A stretch of DNA of 64,000 nucleotides, taken from Pipra filicauda (taxonomy: Eukaryota; Chordata; Aves; Passeriformes; Pipridae). The position numbers and the translations under genes are program-made. This document shows, one piece after another, positions 14,785 to 27,300 of the stretch (positions are counted from its first letter, which is position 1; each line of letters starts with the position of its first letter). The DNA is taken from assembly GCF_003945595.2 (NCBI RefSeq), contig NW_024104416.1, forward strand, positions 1,439,878 to 1,503,877. Direction: 5' to 3'. The notes under the pieces are model-generated. The model did no database searches, had not been told where the DNA came from, and saw only the letters and a program-made list of their open reading frames with translations.

Positions 14785-15242
14785 TGCAATCATGGAATGC
14801 CCTGGATTGGAAGGGACCTTAAAGCTCATCCAGTCCCACCCCCTGCCATGGGCAGGGACACCTTCCACCAGCCCAGGTTGCTCCAAGCCCATCCAGCCTG
14901 GCCTTGGACACTTCCAGGGATGGGGCAGCCACAGCTTCTGTGGGCAACCTGTGCCAGGGCCTCCCCACCCTCACAGCCAAGAATTTCTTCCTAATATCCC
15001 ATCTAACCCTGCCTTCTCTCTGTTTGAAGCCTTTCCCCTTGTCCTGTCTCTCCAGTTCCTGATGAAGAGTCACTCTCCATCTTCCCTGTAGCCTCTTCAG
15101 GCACTGGAAGGTGCTGTGAGGTCTCCACACAACCTGCTCTTCTCCAGGTTGAGCAGCCTCAATTCTTTCAGTCTGTCTCCATAGGGGAGCTGTTCCAACC
15201 CCCTTATCAACTTTGTGGGTTCCCCATAGCTTTTATGAGCAC
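14785..15242 (-). mobile_element. CR1 LINE 3' fragment, longer copy
   Basis: Antisense CR1 tail, about 460 bp. It begins with ATCATGGAATGCCCTGGATT, then has the GGGACCTTAAAGCTCATCCA, CCATGGGCAGGGACACC and GGGATGGGGCAGCCACAGC blocks. It continues into CTAATATCCCATCTAACCC, TTTCCCCTTGTCCTGTCTCT, CTCTTCTCCAGGTTGAGCAG and TCCATAGGGGAGCTGTTCCA. It shares its unusual ATCATGGAATG head with the copy at 9130-9350, so the two probably come from one subfamily. Open frames at 14644-15130 on both strands are repeat-derived. Confidence 0.93.
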
Positions 15243-16544
15243 CCTGGCAATGATCACTAAGTACCATTCAACACATGGAAAAAAAATTGCTCCCCCTGAC
15301 AAAAATTAACCAGCCAAACAACCACCTCAGGCAACTGCAAACCTGATAAAAGAATAGTGCCTGCCTTCATCTTCCTCCTCTGATCTCACTTCCCTGTGTT
15401 TCTATATCATTTGAGAAATTTCGTTAAACTGGAACATCTTATTTATTAATTTACCTTTTAATTCCTTGTGGGACATATAATAAACTAAATTTCAGGGGTG
15501 TACACTTATTTCCATAGCTACCAGCCTTACACTCAGTGAAAAGGTGCCACTCTTGCAGCAGTGTTGGGAAGCCAGTGTGGCAGGATTTGGCTCTGAGAAT
15601 GGTCTGACCTTTAAAGCTGTGTTGGCTCATCACCATTTGGAGCATCTCTGTGTGCTCTCCAAACACAAATATCTCTCTCAAGCTTGGGAAGTTTAGTGCT
15701 ACCAAGCCCGAGGCATTGATCAGCTGGAACAGGCTGCAGGGCTGCAGCTGGATGGAGCCACAGACGGGCAGCTGGGCCTCCATTTGCTGCTCCCCCGCGC
15801 CTGGGAACCCTGCAAACTTCACAGAGATTTCCTATCAGTGCAGCTGCCCAATATATCCACTGGAGCTCCACAAACTGGCACCACACAGCTTGGTTTGGAT
15901 GAATGCTTAGTATTTAAAACACATTCCAGACAAGGTCCTTGGCAAGCTACAAGGAAAGATCTGAGCTTTGATTTTTCACTTTGGTAACCACATCCCCCCC
16001 TTGTTTTCCCACTACAGCGCAAGGGAGTACGTTGGCCATTCATCTCCAATGTTTCCCAGCTGCCCCAAACTCTATCTTCTTCACACAGCCTAAGTCCAGC
16101 ATGACTTAAGTCAAGAAATTGGTGTTTATTAGTGAAATACTGAGCAATAAAACTTCTGCATTGAAGTTCAGACACAGAGCCTATAACCTTTTCCTCTTAA
16201 AATACATCACCTTATACAAGCAGCACCAAAAAAATGTTCACACCTCTGTATGATAAAGTAGGTAATCAGATGTGCAAAAACCTGCTGTCTGTGATCCTGT
16301 GTGGATATATCTGGGTTAATCATAATGCATCTACAAGCCCATTTAAACAAATAAGAACAAGAATATAGGAAGGTACAGATGTATTTTCCATCAAGGGTCA
16401 GGGGTTAGGTGAGGAGTTCAATACCAACAGAATGTTATTGTGGGTGATGGACACAGGTTCTGTTTTGTACAGCTTTTTAATCTCTCCTCAGAGAGAAGTT
16501 CAGCAGAGAGGTTTTGGTCTGGGGCTCGTGGCTACACAAAGAGT
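15243..16544. other. Spacer with a locally GC-richer patch
   Basis: Mostly plain sequence. A patch at about 15580-15910 has higher GC and is open on both strands (15451-15822 minus, 15650-15910 plus). I recognise no protein family in any frame, and both strands being open points to composition, not coding. A decayed pseudogene or repeat cannot be excluded. Confidence 0.4.
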
Positions 16545-16642
16545 GCAGCCACCCAAGGTCACGCAGCGAGTCAGTAGTTTAATTAGGATTTCATCTCAGA
16601 ATTTTCCTAGTTCTTGGCTATTTGCCCTAACAAGCAGCTGGT
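16545..16642 (+). mobile_element. MIR-type SINE relic
   Basis: The string CCCAAGGTCACGCAGCGAGT followed by CAGTAG, AGGATTTCATCTCAGAA and TTGCCCTAACAAGCA closely follows the order of the MIR 3' half (CCCAAGGTCAC, then the AGTCAGTGG, AACCCAGG and GCTCTAACCA blocks). A weaker stretch upstream (GCAGAGAGGTTTTGG near 16503) may be the core. It is an ancient inactive copy shared across amniotes. Confidence 0.65.
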
Positions 16643-17454
16643 ATGACCTTCTAAAGATATTTATTTAGATGGTCTGTGGCCAAGAATGAAACCTATTCCA
16701 GGCAGCTGTGGTCACCACTCTGCTATTCTGTTATTCAGAAATCTAGATAAATCACCACATAATGAAGTGGTTGGATAGCAGTTTTACAGGAAGGGATTTG
16801 GGAGTTACACTGGATTGCAAGACGAACATGAATCACCACTTAGGTGTTGCACAAAGGGAAACACCATACTGGGATTACAAACAAAACTATGACCTGCAGG
16901 ATACAGAGAGAAATCTCTGAGCTCAGCCCAGCACTCACAAGTCCTCAGTTAATTTAAGTCCACTTGTGGGCAACACACTTGGAGAGACACGAATCAATTT
17001 GAGAAAACCCAGAAGTGAAGAAAAAAAAAATGATCAGAGACTGAGAAACACAGCTGACAAGAACAAACATCAAATGGAGAATTCAATCTGCTCTCCAAGC
17101 TGTGGTGAACAGGGCAACAAGCCGAGGGATTACATCGCAACAAATAAGGTATTGCTTAGACAGCAGAGAAAACTTACAGAAAGGGTAACAACAGAGGGGT
17201 GAAACTAGTTCATTTGTGATCCATCCTGTGGCAATGAACACAGAAGACACTAGAATAACACAGTTGCACTTGATTTTGTGGTTCTTTCCAGAACTGCAAT
17301 GTGCTGGAAATTGCTGGTGTGATGAAAATTTAAGGATCATTTATGCACTTCGAACACCAACCTATAGTTAATATGACCTCGCAGTGGCCACCAATGTTCA
17401 CAAAGTACTAAAAATCAGTACCCATCTCTCTCCCACACACTTGGGACTGTGTTA
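16643..17454. other. Unannotated spacer
   Basis: No recognised element. The open frame at 16966-17202 is lysine- and asparagine-rich from A-rich sequence and is not a credible gene. Confidence 0.5.
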
Positions 17455-17850
17455 CCAAACTATCCATGCAGAGCTGCTCACCTGTTAGACAACCCACCTC
17501 CTGTAGCACATCTTTTGCTACATCCCAAGCACAGAACGGTGCTTTTGTCTCTGCTGAACTCCACGGAAGTTTTTGTCAGCCCATTTCTTCATCCTAGTCA
17601 GATCTTTCCGAGTGGCAGCCCTTCTCTGCTACAAAGCAGATCAACTCTTCCTACCCATTTGGTGCCATCCACCACCTTACTGAGGATTTCATCTCAACAA
17701 CGTAACTGAACTAAACTGAACACTGAAAACAACAGTAGCCCACTCTTTAGTATTGACTCCTGAGGAACATAATCCTAACTGCCCATCAGCTGGACTTTGG
17801 ACCAGTTCCTGTCAGTTACTGGTTGCCATAGATCCATATTTCCTTAGGGT
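17455..17850 (-). mobile_element. Old CR1 LINE fragment (ORF2 3' region)
   Basis: Antisense CR1 coding-region remnant without the 3' terminus. On the plus strand it shows CATCCCAAGCACAGAACGGT, then TTGTCTCTGCTGAACTCCAC, GTCAGCCCATTTCTTCATCC, a GTGGCAGCCC block, CCATTTGGTGCCATC and CTTACTGAGG. It ends with AGTATTGACTCCTGAGGAAC and AGCTGGACTTTGGACCAGTT. This is the order of blocks in the CR1 reverse-transcriptase C-terminal part. It is more diverged than the 9 and 14.8 kb copies. Plus-strand open frames at 17449-17709 and 17753-18193 are antisense to it, and the second has no ATG start. Confidence 0.78.
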
Positions 17851-20163
17851 ACCAGCATATGAACAAGCCCAGGAGAACCCTATGGATTTTTGCACGTGTG
17901 CTCCCATGGATTTCCCCAAACCCTGTCCCCACACACACATACCCCTTGTGGGTGAAGAGACCGAGCCAAGCTTTAGTAACATGAACAGTTTGAGAGTGGG
18001 AAGAAAATATATACAATACTTCCTTCAGAAGCACCAAATCAGATGCCCACAAACAAGAGGAATTAGGCTTCAAGTGATATTCTGCAAAGGTGTTGACACA
18101 CAGTACGCCTTGACAGCCCATCTGGTAAATGTGGATGTCATTCAATACTCTGAATTTCCCAGTGAATGGCGTGCCAAAATCTCACTAGAATAAGAAATTG
18201 TACACCAAATGCCAATCATTCATTATTTTCTAATTCTCTGAGGAGTATTTTTCATTCAGTTTGGCATTTATAAAGGAAAAAAGATGCCGTGTCTCTATGA
18301 ATGAAAATTCTGGGCTTTCATATCAAACCAAGGCTGACACGGTGTGTGCAGCCAGGCTGCTCTGAGGGATGACCATGTGCAGGGTATGGAAATGGGGATG
18401 CTACCAAGGAAAACAAAAGCCTCATTAATGTGCCATTGAATTTAACAAAGAACTGAAAATGAAACCAAGACTGCTCTTATTTTTCCCTGTTCATTTTCAT
18501 TTTCTACATTATCAGTCTAGGAGGGAGAAGGAAAAAAAAACAAGTGCAGAAATACCTCAAAATGCCATAATCAATAACTCAAACTGACTGGAATGAATAA
18601 TGTAGTATCTTGCCTAGATTTTACATCTGTTATAAGCTGCCTAAGTAATGTATTCTGAAGCACACAAGGACAATAACAATGTCTGTGTGCATGTTAGTGA
18701 GGGTATGTTAAAAAACATACAGTACACATAAGAGTTGGAGGGAAAAATTATTTCCTAAAAATAGCAGAGTCTCCAATTTTCATAGTTTGAGGTCTATTGT
18801 TTAAAGTAATCGAAGTGACTTTTGGTAGCAATTTGACTTCTTTCAGTTCTTGTTGACCTGCTGCAGCACGTACACACAATCTTCCTTCCACCCACAGCAA
18901 AGTCAGCCCACCCAAACAAGCACAGATTCAACTTCACTAAAACTTGAAGTTGTGGGAAAGACGTTCAAGAAAATAAACCTTTTTCTGAAAACATTTTAAA
19001 TATTTTCAACAACTCTACCTATTTCAATGTTATGTTTTAAATCAGGTTTCGTTTAAAATTGTAGTTCAACTATCAACATTAATATCACCGAGAACTCGGA
19101 GTGGAACAAACATCGTGTTTGACCTATTTTTTTTGTCCTTTTTTAAACTGTGGACAACAGTCAGTCACTTGTACTCCACAGATGAGCATTAGTCACCCAA
19201 ACCTTTTTGCAAAGTGCATTCTAGCTTACATGTTTGTGTTGTGGTTTGGGTGTTTCCCTTCTACAAACAGTGAGATTTAAAATAATTCCAACGGATGGGA
19301 AACGAGAGAAGAAAATGTGCAGCCCAGGACGAGAGAAAGGAAGATCCATGTGAAAGGTACCTGATTTTTTTTGGCCACTGGTTTCCCTGAGCTTTCAGCC
19401 TCCTCTCAGGCTGCAGTGCAGAGCATGTGACAGAACCAAGGCAGAGAAGAGAGTCGTGTATTGTCCTGAAAGATGTGCTAAGGACATCTGATGCCCCAGG
19501 CAGGAACAGAACACAACGTATGCCTTGAAAAATGTCAGAAGATAAGGGATGAATGAAGGTGCATGTGACCTTCATGGTGCAAGGGCTTCAAGCAGTCAAA
19601 AACTCAGACAAAGGCAGTTATTTTTTTCTCCCTAGTTGTATGTTAAACTGTGCTGCTCAGAGGGGCGAGATGAAGAGACATTAATTCTGCCATGTACCTC
19701 CTTTAAAAAAATGAAATATTATGGATATGATTAATTACACTGATACACTATTTTCACCCAGATCAGTGGTTATCTCAGCATAACACAATACCAAAATCAA
19801 CTCCAGCCTGTTCTGCTCAGTTTAGTGAGATACTTAAACATGCAAATAATCCCAGTAAAGTCAGTGTCTCTATAGGCACAAGGACTAATCACATTCTTGA
19901 ATTTTAACAGCAGTTTGACTATGTCCATTATCACTATGCCAAAGAATGCACAGAACCATAAAAATATTTTCAGGTCAGCAAACAAACAAAAAATAAATAA
20001 TAAAGAAAGAAAGAAACAATGTATTCTTTTGGATGAAAAGGATTTTAAATAATGTGTCTTTTTCTAATGGACATAGAAAAATAATTCAACAAATCGTTTT
20101 CATCCTGTGTGCAACATTCTGTTCCTAAAATAAAGTAGTGGAGCAATAACTTAAGAAAAGCTT
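17851..20163. other. Unannotated spacer
   Basis: About 2.3 kb with no recognised repeat or exon. Open frames at 17816-18145 and 19261-19575 (both minus) show no family motifs. Confidence 0.5.
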
Positions 20164-20197
20164 AAAAAAAAAAAAAAGAAAGAAAAGAAAAAGAAGA
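20164..20197 (+). repeat. A-rich simple repeat
   Basis: A run of 14 A residues followed by interrupted AAAG/AAAAG units, ending in AAGAAG. It could be a decayed poly(A) tail of a retrocopy, but no recognisable body lies upstream. Confidence 0.75.
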
Positions 20198-20696
20198 CTA
20201 AGATTCCCAGTATTTCCAGAGAAGCTACTTATCCAATTATATGTATAATCATGCACGGTTAAGGCACACAGGAGCACAGGAAACCCAAAGCTATCTCTAC
20301 TTCCAGGAGAAAATGGTCTACTTAGGGAAAGACTTTTAGTTACTCTTCCCAAATACCCACTAATACCAAAACCAACAGTGAGGACCAGAAATTCAGCAAG
20401 CTCACCTGGAGCTGGTTCTGCTTCTGCACTACTGGAGTGTCCTGGGTGGGTCATTTCCCTGGAAGGTTAGAAACTGGAACTGAAATTCTTCCAGACTTGC
20501 CATATTCCCGATGAATTCTGCGACAGCTGAGCTCCTGGACATCAGGAAAAAGGCTGTTCCCCCCATCTCCATCCAGGACACCAAGCACTGACAACCATTT
20601 TTCCTTTTCTTTGAAATTATTGGTAAATGTGACCAAAATCTGTGAGCAGGAAAGCTACATAGTTTATGCTTTGCAAATAAGTAATCTGGGGTGATT

Positions 20697-20737
20697 AAAA
20701 TAAATAAATAAATAAATAAATAAATTAAATAAATAAA
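20697..20737 (+). repeat. (AAAT)n microsatellite
   Basis: About ten AAAT units with one interruption near 20726 (AAATTAAAT). The minus-strand open frame across it (20429-20743) begins with a repeated Tyr-Leu-Phe-Ile pattern produced by the microsatellite. Confidence 0.95.
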
Positions 20738-21069
20738 CAGCAAGCTTAGTTCTCAGTTTGGTGACCTATTTTTGTACCACTCATTTAAGACATAACCTCC
20801 TGTAGCAACAAATCCAATTTTCCCTCGTCAGCTAACCCGCAGAACAAAGCAGATGGATTCACAGTCATGCACAAGAACTTGTCATTACAGAACATAAGAT
20901 GCCCTTCACAGAATTAACTTGTGAAAAATCCTGCAATGATCTGTTCATAGAGAGCTTTCTGGAAGTCTTCTCTCTTCCTCCCCGTCTCCAAGACCTGTAG
21001 TAATTTAACACAACTCAGAGGTTTCTGTGCCCCCTCATTATGGTATCAGCATCACTCCCAAACATTAAT
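20738..21069. other. Unannotated spacer
   Basis: Nothing recognised in this short gap between the microsatellite and the old CR1-like fragment. Confidence 0.5.
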
Positions 21070-21180
21070 TCAGAGATTTATGGATTGCAAGGCCAAAATG
21101 AGCCATTGGGACAGTCCAGACTGACCTTCTTCATGATGCAGACACGTAATTTTTGCATCAAGTCTGTCACTTCTGCTGAG
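21070..21180 (-). mobile_element. Ancient CR1-like LINE 3' end
   Basis: The plus strand reads GATTTATGGATTGCAAGGCC, GAGCCATTGGGACAGTCCAG and ACTGACCTTCTTCATGATGC. This is the antisense of old reptilian/avian CR1-related 3' ends (the 'gaccattnngatcatctagtctgaccttctgnataacac' type). It is short and strongly diverged. Confidence 0.55.
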
Positions 21181-21767
21181 CTATAAAATCTCTTTCAGAA
21201 CATTGTTTAGGCTTCATTAAAAGATTACAGTTGATAGAAATTCTGATCTGTCTGTAATGATTGCCTTGCTGGCCTTTTAAAACAGGTCCTTTATTTCCAT
21301 TCTGAAAGGCTCTGGTTTTGGCTTCCACTCACTGTATCTCCCTACCTCTTTTTTACAAATTAAAGAACCATCAGAAAATCCTTGGACACCAAGACAAGGT
21401 AAAGTTGTCTCTTTTTTCAAAAGTTAAACAATTTGGCATTTTCTTGCCTTCCCTGCTATGATATGTTTTATCAGCTTTCTGAACAGGCTTCTCCTTCAAC
21501 TGTTTGCTGAGCTTCTACACTTTTTTATTTCATCTTTCCAATTTTATTTCTTTTATAATATTGGCCAATATTCAAAAAGCCTTGTCTCCCCAGTTCCACA
21601 TACAGTAGAAATAAAATTGCTTTACTCCAAAATGTTCACTATAAAATTAGCGTAAGATACAGTATTTGCTCTTGTGAGGGAAGGAACTCTAAGTCCAATT
21701 TTCAAATACAAAAAAAAAAACCAAAACCAGAGATAAAAGCATTCTGAGTAACATCATAAAGGAAGCA

Positions 21768-21842
21768 TGTGGCAGAATCAGGACTTGAATACCTATCCAG
21801 CTCCAGCATAGCCATAAAGACAAGATTATTCTACCCCTTAAT
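21768..21842 (+). mobile_element. MIR-type SINE relic (3' part)
   Basis: GTGGCAGAATCAGGACTTGA, ATACCTATCCAGCTCC and CCATAAAGACAAGATTATTC follow the order of the MIR 3' portion (GTGGCAGAGCCAGGACTTGA, then the CCCAGGTCTCCTGACTCC block and the CCATAAGACCAT-like tail). It is inactive and old. Confidence 0.6.
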
Positions 21843-23624
21843 TAAGCACAGAGCAACTTCCAGCATTTAGAAAAGCAGATTAATTCGAGTTCTTAGATCT
21901 GTTTGTGTCTTTTAATATTAATTATGATCAGCAGTTATGCTATTTATGACTTTTAATATAGTATGTGCCATGTATACAAATTTTCCCTATCAAAACAAGA
22001 GGCTGCTCAGATTCTTAGATTTTCTGTATAAAAGTTGTTTTAAAAAAGAAATTGTGCTCTAATTTCTTTACTGTTTTACAAACCCATACATTTTGCAAAC
22101 CCATTTTTTCACATCTATAGTAGCACCATAACACGTTTTCTTTCAAACATTCCACATTCACAATCTGGCACCTCCAGGCTGAGATGGCACATGAATTTTC
22201 CAGGTGCACTGCCATCCTCATGGCTCCACCACCTGAAGTGCCCAGGTACTTCTTTGCTGTTTGTGTCTGCTGGGGCTACTTAAAAAAACTACAAAAAGGA
22301 TTTACTATCAAATTCTGATTTGATAACAGACACTGGCTAAAGAGATGGGTGCATATTTCTTTTTTTTGTTGTTCTTTTATTATTTCATTTCGTATTAAAT
22401 AAAGTACTTTTTTTGGTTTTTTAGCAATTTGCTCTCTGCCAGAAATAGAAATGTTCAGTGCCCTGCACTAAATCACAGGGATCCTGTTTCCTGTGACAAT
22501 GAGCACTTCTAAAACGTGATCTGCTCGGGATCAGAAACACTTCCAGGGTGATGCTGAGACACTGGAAACAGCAGAGCAGAGCAGTTTTGTTCTCATCGTT
22601 CTTGGGTCACACGATTCTCTCAAAAAAAGGGAGGTGCACTGTGGCAGAAATGATGGATGGATCATCTTTCCCCCCTCCCCTGACCTTCTGCAGACTTTCC
22701 ACCTTTCCAGTTTCTCGTCCCTCTGTACATATTATCTCTGGCAATGCAACATTTGCTTCTGTTACACCCTGATAATGAGCATTTCAGAAAGTAGCTTTTC
22801 TTAGGAAAACTTACTGGTACTCACTGTTTCCAATTATTCTGATACTTAAGACCGAATTTTTACTTATTTTCAAAGGTTTATCTACAATGTGTTGAAGTGA
22901 TTTTAATTATTCTATTTTATTATCATCCAGTGTGCTCAGACAGTGTATTAATCCTTCTTATACTCCCACAAAGGCAAAGGCAAACTATCATAACGATTTT
23001 GGTTTTATTCCAAATACACTGGCTAAAACTTCAGCTTTAACAGAAATGCATTTTTATCATTTTTCTTTTTAACTGAAATAGAAAAAGGGTTGATCCTGTG
23101 ACAGTTCAGGCAATTTTTTTATGCACAAAATGTGCCACCCTAGGTAAGTCCTAGGTGAAAGACAATGAGACATTAAACCTCAGGGCTCTTAGCCACAAAT
23201 TTAGGGGAAAAAAATTGGCTAAACACTAAGGAAAACAGTCCAGCATAAGAGGTGGTGAAGAAGGTTCTCCAGAGACAGAATAAATATTATTTATTATGAA
23301 TTATTCTTATTAATGTTGTCTGATTTTCACTATTACAAGTAAGACAAATGATATTTGGGGCAATTTACAGGGATTTAAAGTCTCAAAACAATGTAGGCAG
23401 GATGAATAAAGAGAGAGGCAGGTTTTAGGGCCAGAAGGAAGTTGAATGGACAAAATGGGGCAGCAAAAGAGACTCGAGGAGGTGGAGAGGGAACAGGTCA
23501 GTTGAGACTCCCTTTATAATCCAGCTCCCTTTCTCGATGAGTTTTCATGATTAGCCCCTTCCAAAAAATCCAAATCCTCTATTTTTGGGGACTTAAACTT
23601 TGCTTTTGAAGTGCTTGGTTGAGG
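21843..23624. other. Unannotated AT-rich spacer
   Basis: About 1.8 kb. T-rich stretches at 22355-22420 and nothing else recognised. The open frame at 22548-22772 lacks family features. Confidence 0.5.
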
Positions 23625-23745
23625 TTTTTTTCATTTGATTTGGGGGTTTTTGTTTTGTTGGTTGATTTTGAAGGGGTTTTGTGGGTTTTTTCTTTGTTTG
23701 GGGTTGGGTTTTTTTGTTTTGGTTCTGTTTTATTTTGTTTCGTTT
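23625..23745 (+). repeat. T/G low-complexity tract
   Basis: About 120 bases almost entirely of T and G in short runs (TTTTTGTTTTGTTGG and similar), with almost no A or C on this strand. The complementary strand encodes a spurious Lys/Thr/Asn/Pro-rich open frame (23579-23779). Confidence 0.9.
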
Positions 23746-26412
23746 TCTCTGTTGTCACTAAATATCTCATAGTCAACACAAGGAGTTTTTCTTCTTCTTT
23801 CTCTTAAATATTTATACAGAACGTAACCTGCTAACAAATTTTAAATGGCTGCACTGGAGAAAACATGATGTTATATTATTCCCATTCTCAACCTTATATT
23901 GAGGAAATAAATAACACTTTAAAACTTAGAGAATATAGGAAAAATGTCTGAAGTTCTCATTATGTGCCTCTTTCTGTGCACCGATGGTGGTTTTAATTTA
24001 CTTCACAAGACATACTTCTAAATTAGGGAAACAGATTTCCATCCTTAAAAGGAAATGTTAAAATTAAAGATTTTCTTACTGGGATAATTAAATTCAAATA
24101 AAGGCTGAGGGGCTTTTTTTTTTTTTAATTGCAATAAGAATATTTTTTTTACTCTTCAAAATTCAATAACTAAATCTTTAAGAAATAAAAGAAGTTTCTC
24201 ATCAAATCAAAATCCTTTAAAAAACTGAATTAAATCAGAGATATGACAAGGTGAAACTCGTTTTCTGACCGATATTTAGTCTGAAAATCATAAAAATGGA
24301 TTTCTCTAAAAAAAAAACCTCTTGTTCCAAACAATCTCATTCAAAGCCTGAATTAAACTTCCACAGGTTTGTGCATGACTGTTCATGGTGAAATTGCCAG
24401 TAAAGTAAATTCAAGCAGCATTTTTAAGTCAATAAAACATTGAACACAATAAAGATGTGAGAAATTTAATTAATCTAAGCCATGAAATATTTGATATCAT
24501 CCAAATCAAAAATCACAATGTACAGGAGTCAAACTATTTAATGGGAGCTTCAATGTATTAAAACTAATCTTACACAAAAAGTTGTAATACATCAAAACAG
24601 GAGGGACAGAGATACAATAATCGATTATATCCACACACCAATGCAAGGGATACTGGTACTGAATTAAAATTCCTGTTGTATTTTGCATCTTAATATATAT
24701 TTATACTGTTCCACTGTTAAACTATGCAAATCAGACTTACAATTAGTACTTACCCTCAATTAGCTTTGATATTGCCAATTTAGTGCTGAAGAAGATGTAC
24801 ATTTATATGCAAATAAAATTTCCTTCCTAAAATTTGCCTTAAAATAACTTTACTTTGGGATAATTGCAGGGGATAAGACCCCTGTTTGTTTTTCCATTGC
24901 TTTGAGGTGTATGGCAACCTTCCTAAAAATAAAGTTGTTTTATTGTAATTACTGTTATTTGAGGGGTTATTTCGCATAAACCCAACATTTTTACTGCGTG
25001 TCTGATAGCAGTTCATCGGACGTTTCACTCTCTGAAGGTTGCAAAAAACACCTTTCTTACACAGTTTTAAATGGAAAGGTAAATTATTCTATGGCACACA
25101 GCATTTTTTCCCATTTCTGGGCCCTCCTCTCACAGTGCTGTCAGTGAGGGGCACTCAGGAGGCTGCTGAAGACCCTTTACTGAGGGGAATGTAACATTCT
25201 TTTGAGGTGAGAAAGTGAGGGAAAAGAACTCAGAAGGGAGTGTCCTGCCCTTCTGAGAGCAGCAATCCGGAAGGAATTCCCTTGCACGGCCCATTCCTCT
25301 CTAAGGGATCACTACAAGTCCAACCCGCTGCCCAAAGTTTTGGAAGGAATTGAAGTGTGGACCCCAAGAGCTGAGGATTTAAACTGGAACGTCTCCACTG
25401 CAGCTGGTTGAGCTACAATTTACACCAGTTTGAGCCAAATCACAGACCGAAGCTTAAATATTTGCCTTTCAGGTGATTGATTTCTACACCTTCCCTTTCT
25501 GCATCCTTCTTCTCCATGTTACGGGTGAAATGGGAGTGGTTTCCTCATGAAAACTTGAGTCTTGCTGTACAGTGAGACAAATCTGAGGTTTTTCATTCCT
25601 GTGTGGAATGTGTGTGTGTGTGTCCCTGTACCTTTGCATGTGTGTGTATTTAAAACAGGCAGATTAAGTTAAAACTTCCAGACTAAATTAAAGGGTAGTA
25701 GTCACACACAAAATATGAAAGCCTGATTTTAATCACACCTAATTCAGGGAAAACACTTGAACTTTGGTCTGCCACAGCCCACTTAATTGACAATGTCATT
25801 ATTATTCTCTGCTGGTCCCCTTACCTTAACTAGAAATTTTCTTCTTTACTTTTCATCAAAACTTTTGTCAACACTGTCAAATCCAAATTGTTTAAAGGAG
25901 AGCTTATCAATCACCATGGGTTTGATGAGAAAATTCTTGATCAGAACCTAGTCACATTTTTTTTTCCTCTGCCATCTGCCTTTATCCATCTGTTATCTGT
26001 TTAAAAGTGATTTAGGACAGGGAGTGTCTTGGTAATTTTTGTTTGTAAAATACCCAGCACAGAACAGTCATGGTCTAAGCCAAAAAGATACCTCTGCTTC
26101 TTCTCAATTCAAGTGATAAATACAATAATTGACACCAAAAAGTTCCCTGGTAGGGAGGTTCAGAAGAAATTCAGTATGGTAGGGTTTCCTATAGTCTCTT
26201 CCCTGTGAACTCAATATTCTAGTCCTGGGCACTAAGTAACATTCTGATAATGAATAGTTTGGTCCTGGATCTGAATGATCAGGTAAATTTTATTTCTTTT
26301 CTGTAAAAGCATCTACTAACATTTTCATTTGGGGGCAAAAGATATCATGGAGCTGTTCATGTCTCTGGTTGCATCCTTCATTCAGGAAAGCCTGTAATTT
26401 TGAGACAGCCTG
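23746..26412. other. Unannotated AT-rich spacer
   Basis: About 2.7 kb including a short (TG)7 run at 25609-25623 and a slightly GC-richer patch at 25110-25440. I recognise no exon or repeat family here. Confidence 0.5.
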
Positions 26413-26442
26413 TTTTTTTTTTTTTTTTTTTTTGGGGGGGGG
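26413..26442 (+). repeat. T21-G9 homopolymer junction
   Basis: Twenty-one T residues directly followed by nine G residues. It is a slippage-prone tract, and the run lengths should be treated as uncertain in any assembly. Confidence 0.95.
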
Positions 26443-27235
26443 AAGGCTGAATTTTCTGTTTTGTCACTTTCCTCAAGAAGTTTCATCTTTCCTTTCACTC
26501 CCAGCAGGAGAAATGTTTTCCAGGAGGTGCACTGTTGCTTCTGAGCAGCTGCAGGGAGTGTGAGGCGTCAGCTCTGCACTGCACTGACACTCCACATCCC
26601 CCCCTCCAAGGGACTATATTGCTTTGGTGACACTGGTGGCCCATTCAGCAATACTGGCTAATTCCAGCTCCACAGTCCTTTATTAAGTGTTTTGTTTTGT
26701 TTGACCTCACATCCCGGGATCATCTTGTCTACCTCTGACTTTTTCATTACCTTCCATTACCTCTCATTTCAGCTTTCCCTGCATTACACTGTCATCTTCA
26801 GAGACTTGCACTCATAACACTCGGAATAATTAAGTGATCTGCATAGCAGCAATACTGTTGCCCTCTGCAAAAATGCCATGGCACCAGCTTTTAACTGAGT
26901 GACAGAAATCCAGCCCCGGAGGCAGCAAGGCGAGCAGCTCCAATTCAGAAAAGTTTCTCCTGGAATATCAAAAGGTTTCAGGCAGAAACGAGAGAGGTGA
27001 TAGCGACGGATGGTAAGTCAGTGTTAGCAGTGAATGTACATGAGCAAGTACCTTCCCAGAAGATGGGTATTTTATGTTACAGTCCTGTAAAAAGATGGAA
27101 GGGAATTAGGCTTGTGTTTTCTTCATCTTTCCTATATCTTGGCATTTTCTCTCTCTTATTTGTTTTTTCTACTGTTCAAGGGTTGCTCTCAGTCTCTTCT
27201 CAAAAGAATCACTCAGCATTGAGATTTATGATTTC
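26443..27235. other. Unannotated spacer
   Basis: No recognised element. The open frame at 26997-27326 is not family-like, and its end overlaps the MIR-like fragment that follows. Confidence 0.5.
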
Positions 27236-27300
27236 AAAAGGAAGGGAAACTGAGGCAAAGAAGTTCTCATCATATCTGCACACAGTAGTCATTACCCTTC
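27236..27300 (+). mobile_element. Possible MIR-type SINE relic
   Basis: GGAAGGGAAACTGAGGCAAA followed by GAAGTT and CTGCACACAGTAG follows the MIR core order (GGGGAAACTGAGGCACAGAG, then GAAGTT and the TCACACAGC block). It is short, hence moderate confidence. Confidence 0.5.

Noticed and set aside
17753..18193. A 146-codon plus-strand frame
   Set aside because: It starts at a TTG, its first part is antisense to an old CR1 fragment, and no domain is recognisable.
20429..20743. A minus-strand frame with a hydrophobic Tyr-Leu-Phe-Ile start resembling a membrane segment
   Set aside because: The segment is translated from the (AAAT)n microsatellite.
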